DNA of 64,000 nucleotides from assembly GCA_022496185.1 (NCBI GenBank), contig WTXG01000078.1:1-64000 (forward strand), written 5' to 3'. Source of the DNA: Multifurca ochricompacta. Its lineage: Eukaryota; Basidiomycota; Agaricomycetes; Russulales; Russulaceae. The notes beneath the pieces were generated by a model. It did not search any database. It had not been told where the DNA came from and saw only the letters and a program-made list of their open reading frames with translations. Positions 34,989 to 46,418 of the stretch are shown piece by piece (position 1 is the first letter of the stretch; each line of letters begins with the position of its first letter). The translations under genes and the position numbers were made by a program.

Positions 34989-35576
34989 TGTTACGAACCC
35001 CGTCCCTCCCTGTCTTTTTCCTTTTACCCAACGACGACCCCTCCTTGCCGCCTACTTTACATTATCAGATCACGTCTCCATCGTGGGATCCCTCACGTGC
35101 CCTGCTCCCGTCCCTGTGATTGCCTTTGTCCATGTTTGTGCTACTGTATTCGTGTTTGGACTCTTATCTCTTATCTTTTATCCCTTATCTCTAAGACCGG
35201 ACACTTACTTAATTCCCTATCAGAAGCACAGCTTTACGCCCTCCGCTTTCGTATATTCGGGCCCACATGACTCTAGGTTATCTTATCTTTAGGCGCCCAC
35301 TCGATTACGTATATAAGTCCGCTGTAGCTACCTTGTAGACCTCAGACTCGACTTATTGAATACATCGGTGTTAGTCTTCTGGACTTCTCCCTGATCCTTG
35401 AACGTCTTCTTGTCTCAGTGCTTTTGGCACTTTCCGCTCACCATCGTCTTAGAGTACAGCCTCTTTGACTTTGACTCGTCACCCTTCACTCCAAGAGATC
35501 TTATTGGTCTCTTATCTGAACCTCCGTATCACGCTGTCACACAAGTCGTGTGGAACGTCCCGCACCGGACGTAACA
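34989..35576 (+). repeat. 5' LTR of gypsy copy 4
   Basis: 588 bp. TATATAA at 35310-35316 and the predicted RNA 5' 11-mer AGACTCGACTT at 35344-35354. Confidence 0.94.
35310..35316 (+). promoter_or_regulatory. LTR TATA box, copy 4
   Basis: TATATAA, 34 nt before the segment complementary to the primer binding site. Confidence 0.7.
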
Positions 35577-35578
35577 TC

Positions 35579-35589
35579 AAGTCGAGTCT
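35579..35589 (+). other. Self-primer binding site, copy 4
   Basis: AAGTCGAGTCT, exact reverse complement of 35344-35354 in the 5' LTR. Confidence 0.72.
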
Positions 35590-35595
35590 CTCATT

Positions 35596-37106
35596 GTGGC
35601 TTCCAGCCGCAGTCAGACCCTGTTTAAAGAAGAACCCATCGAACGAAGGGACGAGCCTGACCTTTCACAACAAGTACTTGGCTCTGCCACCTGGAAAGAT
35701 TTTGAGTCCGAGTTTGGATACTACGTCTATCACGACGGAAGATACCAACCAGTAGAATACGACAACAAGAAACGAGTTTGGTACTGTATCCGATACTCGG
35801 ACAGCCGACACTCGTGGGTTACTACAGGACCCGCTCCACCTGAATTTGGATTAGGACCATGGAGAGAAAATCCCCCAGCCATTGTTACGGACTCTGAGCC
35901 AGAAGAGTACGTAGAAGAACACAGTGAAGAAGCACTGGTATTAGCGTGACTACAACCCCAGTTGCACCGGCAGTTGTCACGTCCAGAGCCCCTGCTTTGA
36001 CAACTCCCCAGATTTCAATACAGTCCACCGACACCGTCACCCCATTCTATCAGAACATGTCCACTATCGCCGCCCAGCTCCCAGACCCAGCACCTCCTCC
36101 CCCTCCACCCCCGCCTGCCATGTTACCACCCAATATTCCCCCACCATCAGGGCGATTGTCAGGAGTACTGCCCCAAACGTTCACTGGGGATCGGTCACAA
36201 AGCAAGAAGTTTATGCTGGAGTTCACGACCTTTAAGAACTTCAACCATGATGTTCCCCAGATCATCAATCCTTTCCAACGTGCAAACCTCTTTCTCTCTC
36301 TGATCCGAGGGGAGGCTGTAGACGACTGGACCATGGAGCAGCTGGAGTGGCTGAACGAACAAATTGAGAATGGTCGTCGTACCACTAGCGAGAACCTGTG
36401 GGAAACCATCGCCCAGAGATTTAAGGATGCATTCACGGATGGGCAGGCCAAGCAGAAGGCCGCTCGGGAGCTCAAGTCCCTCAGAATGGAGAAGGGAGAA
36501 CTCGACGCCTATGTAGCGAAGTTCAGAAGTCTGGCCAACAGGGCCGGCTATGACACCGACGAAGAGGCCACACTGGACCTCTTCTCCCAGGGATTGCCCA
36601 ATCCACTGGTGAAAAACATCATCCAGTTTCATCATCCCAATGATTGGGACACATGGGTTGATGCTGCCCGCCGACAGCAGCAAGACTATCTCGATTTCCA
36701 GACGCGTTTTGGGGTCGACACGAAAAAGGGAAAGACCCGCGACCAGTGGAAGGCCGCCTTCAGGGTCAAACCTGCGCACACTAGTCAGAGGGATCCAAAT
36801 GCCATGGATACCTCTGCTGACAGAACCAGAGCCCGGGTTGCGCTCACGGAAGACGAAAGGCAGACATTGATGAAAGAAGGAAGGTGCTTTCGCTGCAAGG
36901 CGCAAGGGCACATGTCTAGAGAATGCCCAAAAAAGGGGGCGCGAGCGGCGGAAGCGGTGGTCAAACCAGTCCAAAACAATCCACCGACCGTCGACAAAAG
37001 GACAAAAGAAGAGAAAGCGCAGGAAATATGGACGAATATGATGAAAGAAAGTGAGGAAGTGCGAGCCATCCTAGTAGAAAAGGCATTCGCGAAAAAGGAT
37101 TTTTGA
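35596..37106 (+). pseudogene. gag of gypsy copy 4
   Basis: Starts MASSRSQTLF at 35596. A single missing T near 35949 (AGCGTGAC against AGCGTTGAC in copy 2) shifts the frame, which continues open 35946-37106. That second part contains the Pro-rich linker, the capsid-like region and an intact knuckle CFRCKAQGHMSREC, and ends KKDF with TGA at 37104-37106. Pol overlaps in the -1 frame at the GAT TTT TGA site. Confidence 0.92.
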
Positions 37107-40100
37107 CTGGCTCAACCCCATCGGCCTGGGCACGAGCATTACATGTAACCTCTGTGTATACTAGTCGCTTCAAATCGTTGAAAATACCAGTGCATTTCGA
37201 GACTACACAGAGAACGGCCGATCGCGACATCCTGGTTGACTCAGGAGCTACCACAACTTCATCAGCCCGCGGATGGTGAAGACCATGGGACTGGGAATGC
37301 TGGCACTACCCCAGGAGAAGAATATCTGGAACATTGACGGGACTGCCAATCGAGCAGGGAAAATCACACACTACACTGACCTAAAAGTCCAGGTGGGAGA
37401 GAAGACAAAAACAATACGCTTCCTGGTTACCAATCTAGGCGGGGAAGACTTAGTTCTGGGATATCCCTGGCTGGCTGCATTTGAACCAAAAATCAATTGG
37501 AGCGATGCGACGATGAGCAAGGACTCCTACCCTGTACTCATTACGTCGATGGGGTATGACTACGCGGCCCGACATTCTGCAGCGGCTGCAACAAAAGAGG
37601 AGGACCCAGCTGCTGTTTTATTACTAAAGCATCAGAACTCGCGCAGAAGGCAGTAGAGGGGCGCACGGAAAAGACGTTTGAAGAAGTGGTACCAGCGGAA
37701 TATCATAGACACTGGAAAGTGTTTTCGGAGGAGGAGTCGCAACGCTTCCCCCCGCATGACCATGGGATCACGCCATTGACTTCATACCTAATACCCCATC
37801 AGCAATCGACTGCAAAATCTACCCGTTGTCACAGACAGAACAAACCGCGCTTACAGCGTTCCTGGAAGAACATCTTGCAAAAGGATACATTAGACCATCG
37901 AACTCACCATATGCATCGCCTTTCTTCTTTATTAAGAAGAAAGACGGCAAACTTAGACCTGTTCAAGATTACCGACGAATCAATGCCTATACTGTGAAAA
38001 ACACCTATCCTTTGCCGCTCATTTCGGAACTCATCGACACTATGCGGGACAAGTCCTTATTCTCCAAGATGGACGTCCGCTGGGGATATAACAACATTTG
38101 AATCAAGGACGGAGATCAATGTAAAGCGGCCTTCAAGACCAATCAGGGGCTGTTCGAACCGAATGTTATGTTTTTTGGCCTAACCAATTCACCTGCTACC
38201 TTCCAATCAATGATGAACCACATCTTTCGCGACCTCATTCTCACTGGCGAAGTAGTGGTTTACATGGACGACATATTAGTTGCCACTACAAACAACCTGA
38301 CTCACCATCGAGAGCGGGTGCATCAGGTGTTGAACATCCTTCGCGAACACGATCTGTACCTTAAGCCCGCCAAATGCTCGTTTGAACAGCCAAGTGTAGA
38401 GTACCTAGGAGTTATCCTGGAGGGGGGGCAGGTGCGGATGGACCCTGTAAAGGTGCAAGGAATTCGGGAATGGCCAGTGCCAACATGTATCAAGGATGTG
38501 CAGTCCTTTATCGGTTTCTGCAACTTCTATCGACGCTTCGTCCGAGGATTCTCAGGGATCGCCCAGCCGCTGAATGGGCTGCTAAAGAAAGATGTCCCTT
38601 GGCACTGGACAGAGGAACATCAAACGGCTTTTGAACAGATTCGCGACATCATTGGCTCAGAACCGGTCCTTTTACAACCAGATCTGCAGAAACCCTTCGA
38701 ACTTGAAGTTGATGCATCTCACTTCGCGAATGGTGCTGTACTGAATCAACGAGATGCGACGGGACTTCTTCACCCTGTGGCCTTTTATTCCGAAACATTC
38801 TCGCCAGCGGAACGGAACTACGACATCTGGGATAGAGAACTACTGGCCATAGTAAAAGCGTTACGACACTGGCAGCCGTACTTGGCAGGGACTCCCTACA
38901 AAACCATCATTCATACGGATCACTCTAACCTGCTCTATTGGAAAGAACCACATAAGATAAGCGACGGGTCGCTCGTGAAGTCCTGGAGCTTGAGGAGTAC
39001 AACTTTGAACTGAAACACATTGCTGGGAGTCGTAATGCTCGCGCAGACGCCCTATCGAGACGACCAGATCTGAACAATGGTGCGGAGGATAACGACGATG
39101 TGACAGTACTCCCAGAGGAAGTTTTTGTGAGGACAGCCATCGTCAGTCTTCATGACATGGATCTATGGGCCCAGGTTTCGCAAAACATGAATCAACAGCT
39201 ATGCGAAAAATGGGCAGAGGCACATAACCTGAAGAGGATCGATGGCCTCTGGTGGAAGGACGGGGATCGACTCGTTGTCACCGGTGGCGACAACATTAAG
39301 AGGGGGGTGATTCATTTTCACCACGACCTTCCCTCTGCAGGACATCCCGGCATCGCCAACACCTATGCCCTCGCCAAACGAGACTACTGGTGGCCGAACA
39401 TGAAAAAGGATATAGAGGAATATGTAAAAGGATGTGCAGATTGCCAGGCCAACAAAGTGAATACACACCCACACCCGCCGGCACTACTCCCGATTACACC
39501 GACAACTTCACAACCATTCCAGACCGTAGCAATGGACTTCATTGTCAAACTCCCCACATCCAGAGGCTTCGACTCAATCCTGACCATCACTGATCATGAC
39601 TGTTCAAAAGCAGCGCTGTTCATACCCTGTAATGAGTCCATTACGGCGGAAGGAGTGGCCAAGCTCTACCTAGATCATGTCTACAGACACTATGGCCTCC
39701 CTGAAAAGATCATCTCAGACCGTGACCCACACTTCACATCCGCGTTCGCCAGGGCACTCTGCAGAACACTGAACATCGCACAAAATATCTCCACGCGTAT
39801 CACCCACAGACGGATGGACAGTCGGAAAGGACCAATCAGTGGCTTGAACAGTACCTTCGATTTTGGTGCAATGGACGACAGGACGACTGGGCGGACTGGC
39901 TCGCAACGGCAGAATTCGCACACAACTCTTGGCCTAATGGCACCACAAAACACTCCCCATTTTCACTTATCATGGGATGGACACCTCAGCCACATGGACC
40001 GGAAAGCCGACGAACGTTCCTTCGACTACCCAGCGTATCAACCAATGGGAAGAGGTTCGGAAATCGGCCAATGAGAACCTGCTGAAGGCGCAAAAGACCC

Positions 40101-40611
40101 TGGCAGAGAGGCCTACGAAGTTTATGCCTTATCGGACCAATGATATGGTATGGTTGGAAGGGAAGAACATTCACACGTCACATCCGACAGCCAAGTTAGC
40201 GCCCCGACGTCACGGACCTTTCAAGATAACAAGGAAGCTGTCAGATGTGTCCTACGAACTCGAACTCCCCCCCACATGGCGTATTCATCCGGTCTTCCAT
40301 GCCAGATTGCTCACACCTTACAAAGAAACATCGCTACATGGAGAAAACTTCTCGAGACCGCCACCTGACCTTATCGATGGAGAAGAAGAATGGGAAGTGG
40401 AACGTATTTTAGATTCGAAGCGACAAGGCCGAGGGCGCAAACTACATTACCTAGTCAAGTGGAAAGGATTCCCACACTCTGACAACTCGTGGGAGCCCGC
40501 CCGGGACATCTTCGCCCCGGTCCTTATCTCGGAGTTCCACGACCACATCCAGAAGCGCCCAGAGACAGTTAAAAGGGACCAATCTACAGACCCCAGAGAA
40601 TTCCCCAGTAT
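37097..40611 (+). pseudogene. pol of gypsy copy 4
   Basis: Protease, RT (YMDDILVAT), RNase H (TDHSNLLYW), integrase (HHDLPSAGH, AMDFIVKL, SDRDPHF) and chromodomain (LHYLVKWKGFPHSDNSWE) are all recognisable. Frame breaks occur at about 37251 (inside the protease active-site region), 37608, 37748, 38961 and 39794, plus a TGA after YNNI at 38099 shared with copy 2. Most breaks are one-base gaps relative to copy 2. Confidence 0.9.
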
Positions 40612-41832
40612 ATGCTCCCCCAGCGAATTACTACCACAGAACAAGCCATCATGTCTTTCATCGCTGCCAACGCTGCCGTCGACGCCTTCACCGCCACCGC
40701 TGTAGTTGTCGAGAACTTCCCATCTGCTCACCATCTACTCGTCCCTCCTCCCCTATCGACTATGAAGTCGCTGAAGCCCGCGTCAAGAACCAGTCCCCAA
40801 ACCCAGATGACGACTTCACCCATAGTGAAGAGCCCCACCCCAACGACCTGCTGAATGGGGAAGTCGATGACGAGGCTCCCGAATTCCTTTTATCCCCAAC
40901 AACCCCAACTCGTCCATGTATTTCCCCTTAGAGATCACCATGGCCGATGGATCCACGGCCATCGCCAAATACATCTATTACACCAATGGCGGGATGGATG
41001 TGGCGGGATGCATGAAGAAGGATGGGCCAGTTTACGGAGCTCCGTCTATCTGGAGGAAAGGTATACGGGTCGACTCCACCACACTTGACTGACGAACAGT
41101 TGGGTCATCTTGCCGCAGAGGACTGTCGCGCCTTCACGATGACGGTGTTAAACGACATGAGACTGCCGCGCTTGAAGGCAGAAGTTATGAGGCTGAGGAA
41201 GAGTATCACCCTGAGGAGGACGCTAAACCAACAATACAAGGAGCACGCAAAGATGATGGCAAGACTGACCAATGGGATGTTCCAGTTGGAGTCGGAGATA
41301 GTGGAGATCAGGAAGAGGTTGGAAGCAGGGGATGCGTACCAGACGATTGCTGAAAGGTACGCAGACACTTATGCACGACCCCTCCCCCCTCAACCTTGGG
41401 GGCGGCCCCGACGCTGCTGCCGACCCGGCTGGAGATGCCACGTTTGCACGAGAACCCGCGGGGAAACCTGCTGGCGATGTGATAGCAAGTATCACATAAG
41501 CTGGAACTGCCCCCTCAACCGCAAGTGGTGTTGCCATTGCCGCAGCAATCTCCATTGGAGCCGACATTGCATCTTCCGACGCGTAGGAGTGGCTCCGACT
41601 ATCAACAATCCATGGGCTGGTGTGGCAAGTGCCTTCGCCACAACGCCGGGCATAAAGAGATCGACTGCCCCATCTACGACTTGTGCCGCACCTGTGGTCA
41701 GCGCGGCCCATATGGATTTCTTCATACCCACGCTGCCCGCAGGAGTTGGAGTCGTACAGCATGGATGACCTAATGTAGCTGACGATTACCTGGAGCTGGT
41801 ACAGGATGATGACAGTACGAGTCGTTTCTAGC
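40612..41832 (+). pseudogene. Third ORF of gypsy copy 4 (frameshifted)
   Basis: Starts MLPQRITTTE like copy 2 but is cut by small gaps near 40730, 40887, 41044, 41087, 41138, 41460 and 41634. The four zinc-knuckle-like motifs are still readable in shifting frames (CWRCDSKYHISWNC, CCHCRSNLHWSRHC, CGKCLRHNAGHKEIDC, CRTCGQRGPYGF). Confidence 0.85.
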
Positions 41833-41862
41833 CGGGTCTGCTAGAACCAGAAGAGGGGGTGA

Positions 41863-42450
41863 TGTTACGAACCCCATCCCTCCCTGTCTTTTTCCTTTTA
41901 CCCAACGACAACCCCTCCTTGCCGCCTACTTTACATTATCAGATCACGTCTCCATCGTGGGATCCCTCACGTGCCCTGCTCCCGTCCCCGTGATTGCCTT
42001 TGTCCATGTTTGTGTTACTGTATTTGTGTTTGGACTCTTATCTCTTATCTTTTATCCCTTATCTCTAAGACCGGACACTTACTTAATTCCCTATCAGAAG
42101 CACGGCTTTACGCCCTCCGCTTTCGTATATTCGGGCCCACATGACTCTAGGTTATCTTATCTTTAGGCGCCCACTCGATTACGTATATAAGTCCGCTGTA
42201 GCTACCTTGTAGACCTCAGACTCGACTTATTGAATACATCAGTGTTAGTCTTCTGGACTCCTCCCTGATCCTTGAATGTCTTCTTGTCTCAGTGCTTTTG
42301 GCACTTTCTGCTCACCATCGTCTTAGAGTACAGCCTCTTTGACTTTGACTCGTCACCCTTCACTCCAAGAGATCTTATTGGTCTCTTATCTGAACCTCCG
42401 TATCACGCTGTCACACAAGTCGTGTGGAATGTCCCGCACCAGACGTAACA
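41863..42450 (+). repeat. 3' LTR of gypsy copy 4
   Basis: 588 bp. Differs from its 5' LTR at roughly a dozen positions, mostly CpG. It shares the non-CpG variant CCTCC with the 5' LTR of copy 2. Confidence 0.94.
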
Positions 42451-43241
42451 GTGATGAAACTGTATGATGTTTTTCACCAAAGGGTTCGGTAACCCTTGGG
42501 AGAAGAGGTCCAGCGTGGCTTCTTCGTCGGTGTCATACCCAGCTCTATTGGCCAGGCTTCTGAATTTGGCAACATAGGCATCAAGGTCTCCTTTGTCCAT
42601 CTTCAGAGACTTTAATTCACGGGCCGCCTTCTGTTTGGCTTGCCCATCGGTAAATGCATCTTTAAACCTCTGGGCAATTGTTTCCCAAAGGCCTTCACTT
42701 GTGGTCCATCATCCACTCTCTATTTGTTCATTCAGCCACTCCAGCTGCTCCATCGTCCAGTCGTCTACTGCCTCTCCTCGGATAAGAGAAAGAAAGAGAT
42801 TAGCCTGCTGGAATGGGTTAATGATCTGGGCGACATTGTGGTTGAAGTTTTTGAAGGTAGTGAACTCCAACATAAACTTCTTGCTTTGTGAACGATCCCC
42901 TGTGAATGTCTGGGGTAATACGCCTGACAGCCATCCCAAAGGTGGAGGAATGTTTGGTGGTGCCATGACTGGGGGTGGAGGGGCTGGGTCGGGGAGTTGA
43001 GTGGCAATAGTGGACATGTTCTGGTAAAACGGGGTGACTGTGTCGGTAGATTGTATGGATATCTGAGGAGTTGTCAAAGCAGGGGCTCTGATCGTGACAA
43101 CTGCGGGTGCAACTGGGGCGGTAGTCGATGCTAATACCAGTGCTTCTTCACTGTTTTCTTCCACGTACTCTTCAGGTTCAGAGTCCATAATGATGGCCGG
43201 GGGATTTTCTCTCCACGGTCCTAATCCAAATTCTGGTGGTG
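42451..43241 (-). pseudogene. Displaced 5' gag of gypsy copy 3
   Basis: The minus strand reads the gag middle (PPEFGLGPWRENPP, Pro-rich linker, FTGDRSQSKKFMLEF, LFSQGLPNPLVKN) and ends IIQFHH at 42451. The next gag codons, PNDWDTW, are at 20147 on plus. The N-terminal gag and 5' LTR that should lie beyond 43241 are missing; an unrelated LTR starts at 43242. Confidence 0.9.
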
Positions 43242-44593
43242 TGTTACGACCCTACTCTTTTCCTAACCCTGTACACCATGCCTGATTCCTTGCACTATCC
43301 TTGATCTCCCCCTTCTCTGGACCACTCCCTGATGCCCTTGGTATGCTGCCTTGGGACCTTCCTGATGCCTGTGGCCTGTGTGCCCAGGACCCTACCCTGA
43401 TTCCTGTGACATTGTTCATAGGACTGATCTCCCATGCCGCCATTTACACCTAACCTGCTGGTAGTTAAGCTGCTACACTGTTGGATGTACACCACCCTTC
43501 CTTGCTGCCTTGGCTTATGCCTTGGCCACTGCTCCTGACCCTGTCCCTGTGCTTGACACCCATAGGAACCCCTGACATTGTCCCTGCCAATCTGACCAGT
43601 CCAGACAACTAGACGACTTTGGCTTGTACTTGACCCTCTGCCAGTCATGTGACTCCTGGCCATGTGACTCCTGGCCATGTGACCCTTGGCCATGTGATCC
43701 TTGACCATGTGATCCCTGACCATGTGACTTTGGACCATGTGATCCCTGACCCTGATCACAGCATCTTCATCTGATCATTTACCCTTTTCTGATCACATGG
43801 CCCATCTGGCTTATCATTCGCTTCTCTGATTCCTGTGGGAGTATTCCCACATCCACCCTGACTCCTGTGGGACCTGTTATCTCCCCATTTACCCCTGACC
43901 CTGGTGGGAATCCTCCCACACTGATATGACTCCTGTGGGGCTGTCCCACATGATTATGCTTCTGATAAGGCTTATCCTTATCATGGACTATCTTTGACAT
44001 CTTATCTGCTATTGGATGATAAGGACTTTGACCCTGTTCCTGATTAGCTACAAACCAGATCCCCATACAGTATATAAGACCCTGTAGACAGTTTGTACAA
44101 CCCTAGATTTGACCTCTTGTGCCTTCAGCCTAGAGTTTCCCTAGTCACGGAATACAGAGGGGCTTATTTGCCCTTTCTCATTCTTCATAATCTCCGAAGG
44201 ACCCCATTGCCAGAGGCAATGGGTGTGCACTTCTGTTCCGAGTCCCATCCATTACCCAGATGCTGTTGATGCTCTGGCTTCCCTTCCTTTGCCCTCTCTG
44301 ACTCTGGTCCACTTGGTGTGCTTCTAGCACTGTGGCCAGGTCCTGTCCCCACTCAACAGCCTTAGGGGATTAGCTCCCTTTGGCTGACTTGTCCGTCTCT
44401 CTCTGTGCTTGGTTATAGCACAACTTCCTATTCACCCTGAAGCTAAGAGCCTGGCCTTGTTGTGCCAGGCTTGCTGAAGCTCCCGGACCCAAGTGTTGGG
44501 TGCCGCGGATGTGGCTGACTAGTGCCGGACTAGTGTCAGTGGACTCGCGCCGACCGGTGCACGTCGCACAGCAATGCCCCGCTGAGCGTTACA
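43242..44593 (+). repeat. LTR of the 1.24-1.35 kb family (no target duplication)
   Basis: TGTTACGACC to GCGTTACA, same family as 2861-4102. TATATAAGACC near 44072. A tandem array of CCATGTGAYYCYTGG-like units lies at about 43645-43755. The flanks TGGTG and GTTTG do not match, so this is probably the product of recombination with another copy that removed the rest of copy 3. Confidence 0.88.
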
Positions 44594-44732
44594 GTTTGGC
44601 GGGTATAGGCGCCGATTATGCATTGACAAGATCAGTAGAATTTCCGAGATAAAACACATCTGCAGCCACAACAATACAAGATCTCATCTGATGTATGCTA
44701 CAGGGTGGCGTTAAATATGTTCTAGTATTATC

Positions 44733-45017
44733 CTACAAAATATCAAAGCAGATCAACAGTGCGATGTAAAATAAAATCCTTATCAGTGATCCACTTTCTT
44801 GAAAACCATGATAGATCTGTTTTATTAATGTGCAACCAATTCTGCCGGTCTGGCACTATCTAAAATACACTCTAGACTAATATAGACTATTCTATAATCT
44901 AATTATCAAATTACTTTATTGAAACAAGGCCCGTGTGTGTCTACAAGCTGCATGGGGCAGCGACTACATTGCATCGCATGGTGGTCTGACCTCCTTCCTA
45001 TTAAGGAAGGTTGACTT
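44733..45017 (+). repeat. Left arm of a ~285-bp inverted repeat
   Basis: Reverse complement, with moderate divergence, of 47742-48027. Shared landmarks include TCTGGCACTATCTAAAA, TAATCTAATTATCAAATTA and CCACTTTCTTGA. 44594-44732 has no recognised feature. Confidence 0.8.
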
Positions 45018-45020
45018 AAA

Positions 45021-45818
45021 CGCGCAGAAATGTGCATCCAGGGACTAGGACAGTCGCGCTTGTATGAAATGAAACCAGAATAATAAAATAATAATGTAAA
45101 TAAAGGATCCATTTAATCTTCTGAACATAAACCAACAATTTTTGAGGAATCTTGAGTAGCCATAAATGAACGCGTTGTGTCCAAGTGCTTATCTCCTTGA
45201 CCGGGATGGCCCAGGCCATTTACCCGAAATGCGCAGAAATCCAAAGAACAGTCGCACTCGTATAAAATTGAAAGCAGAATAATAAAATAAAAATGGAATA
45301 ATAAATTATCTTAATCTTATGAACATAAAATAGGAATCTTTGAGGGATCTTGAGTAGCCATAAATGAACGCGTTGTGTCCAAGTGCATATCTCCTTGACC
45401 GGGATCTCCCGGGCCGGATGTCCGAAATGCGCGATGCAAGTAAAGAACTTGCACACGTTTCATTTTATGGGTAACCCAGGTATCAAAACAATTATCCAGG
45501 GGTTACCCCTACCAATTTCTATGTGTTCGTCAATTTTTTTTGCATTCTGTGTGGTTATCTGACAGGCTTTTCATCAATGTTCTATAACATCCTATCTAAT
45601 CATCACTGTATACTGGATTTTAGTTGTGCTTGTATAAAATTGAAAGCAGAATAATAAAATAAAAATGGAACAATTAATTATCTTAATCTTCTGAACATAA
45701 AACAAGAGTCATTGAGGGATCTTAAGCAGCCGCAAATGAACGCATTGTGTATCTTCTTGGTCCAGGAAGGCCTGGGCCAGTTATCCGAAATGCGCGATGC
45801 AAGTAAAGAACTTGCACG
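45021..45818 (+). repeat. Tandem repeat of about 200-bp units
   Basis: Units at 45021-45230 and 45231-45430 and a third, separated, at about 45622-45818. Each contains GAAAGCAGAATAATAAAATA, a TTGAGGGATCTTGAGTAGCC-like stretch, AAATGAACGCGTTGTGTCC and CCGAAATGCGC. A (GGGTAC)n-like run with GGGTTACCCGTACC follows at 45840-45900. Confidence 0.8.
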
Positions 45819-45916
45819 TGTTTTCACGGGTGACCCATGGGTAACCCGTGGGTTACCCGTACCTGTAGTGATGGGTACGGGTACGGGTACAGGTACCAAT
45901 GAGGATACCCCAGGGT

Positions 45917-46418
45917 TAGTGATGTGCCTGGCCCGGCTCAAAGCCGGAAGCCGGGCCAAGCCGGGCCTGTTTGGGCCGGGCCAAGCCAGGCCGTTGTGAC
46001 GGCCCAGCAAGGGCTTTGGCCCGGCTCAGAGAAACTAAAAGCCAAAGCCGCCGGCTCAGGCCGCGGCTTTCAACAGCACATACAAGTGCAATAGCAATCA
46101 TCAAAATCAGTAGAAATCTGATCACAAAGTGGTTGATTTGGGTCACGTGATCATTTTTATTGCGGCATTTCAAACTTTTTCTTCGATATAGCTTTGCAAT
46201 ACGTAACACACTAAGTCATATTTGGATTAGCTGAACTATAACTACTAGTTATATGTCATATAATTTTCTCTGCCAAAAGCCGCGGCTTGGGCCAAGCCGG
46301 GCCAGGGCCAAGCCGTCTGTGGCGGCTTTGGCTCGGCCCAGACTTCAGGAAAGCCGGAGCCGCCCCAGGCCGAGCCAAAGCCGCGGCTTTTGGGCCAAGC
46401 CGGGCCGGAACATCACTA
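45917..46418. mobile_element. hAT-type MITE, copy A (502 bp)
   Basis: Terminal inverted repeats TAGTGATGT / ACATCACTA with an 8-bp duplication CCCAGGGT (45909-45916 and 46419-46426), which is typical of hAT elements. Both ends are GC-rich and full of GGCCCGGC/GCCGGGCC and AAGCCGCGGCTT motifs that can fold. The AT-rich middle has no coding capacity. Confidence 0.82.

Larger units (their letters stand above)
34989..42450 (+). mobile_element. Ty3/gypsy chromovirus copy 4 (full length, many small indels)
   Basis: Close relative of copy 2. 588-bp LTRs lie at 34989-35576 and 41863-42450. All domains are present but the frames are cut by many 1-nt gaps, most at CpG positions. The flanks CTAAT and GTGAT do not match each other but match the flanks of copy 2 in reverse complement. 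Confidence 0.95.
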
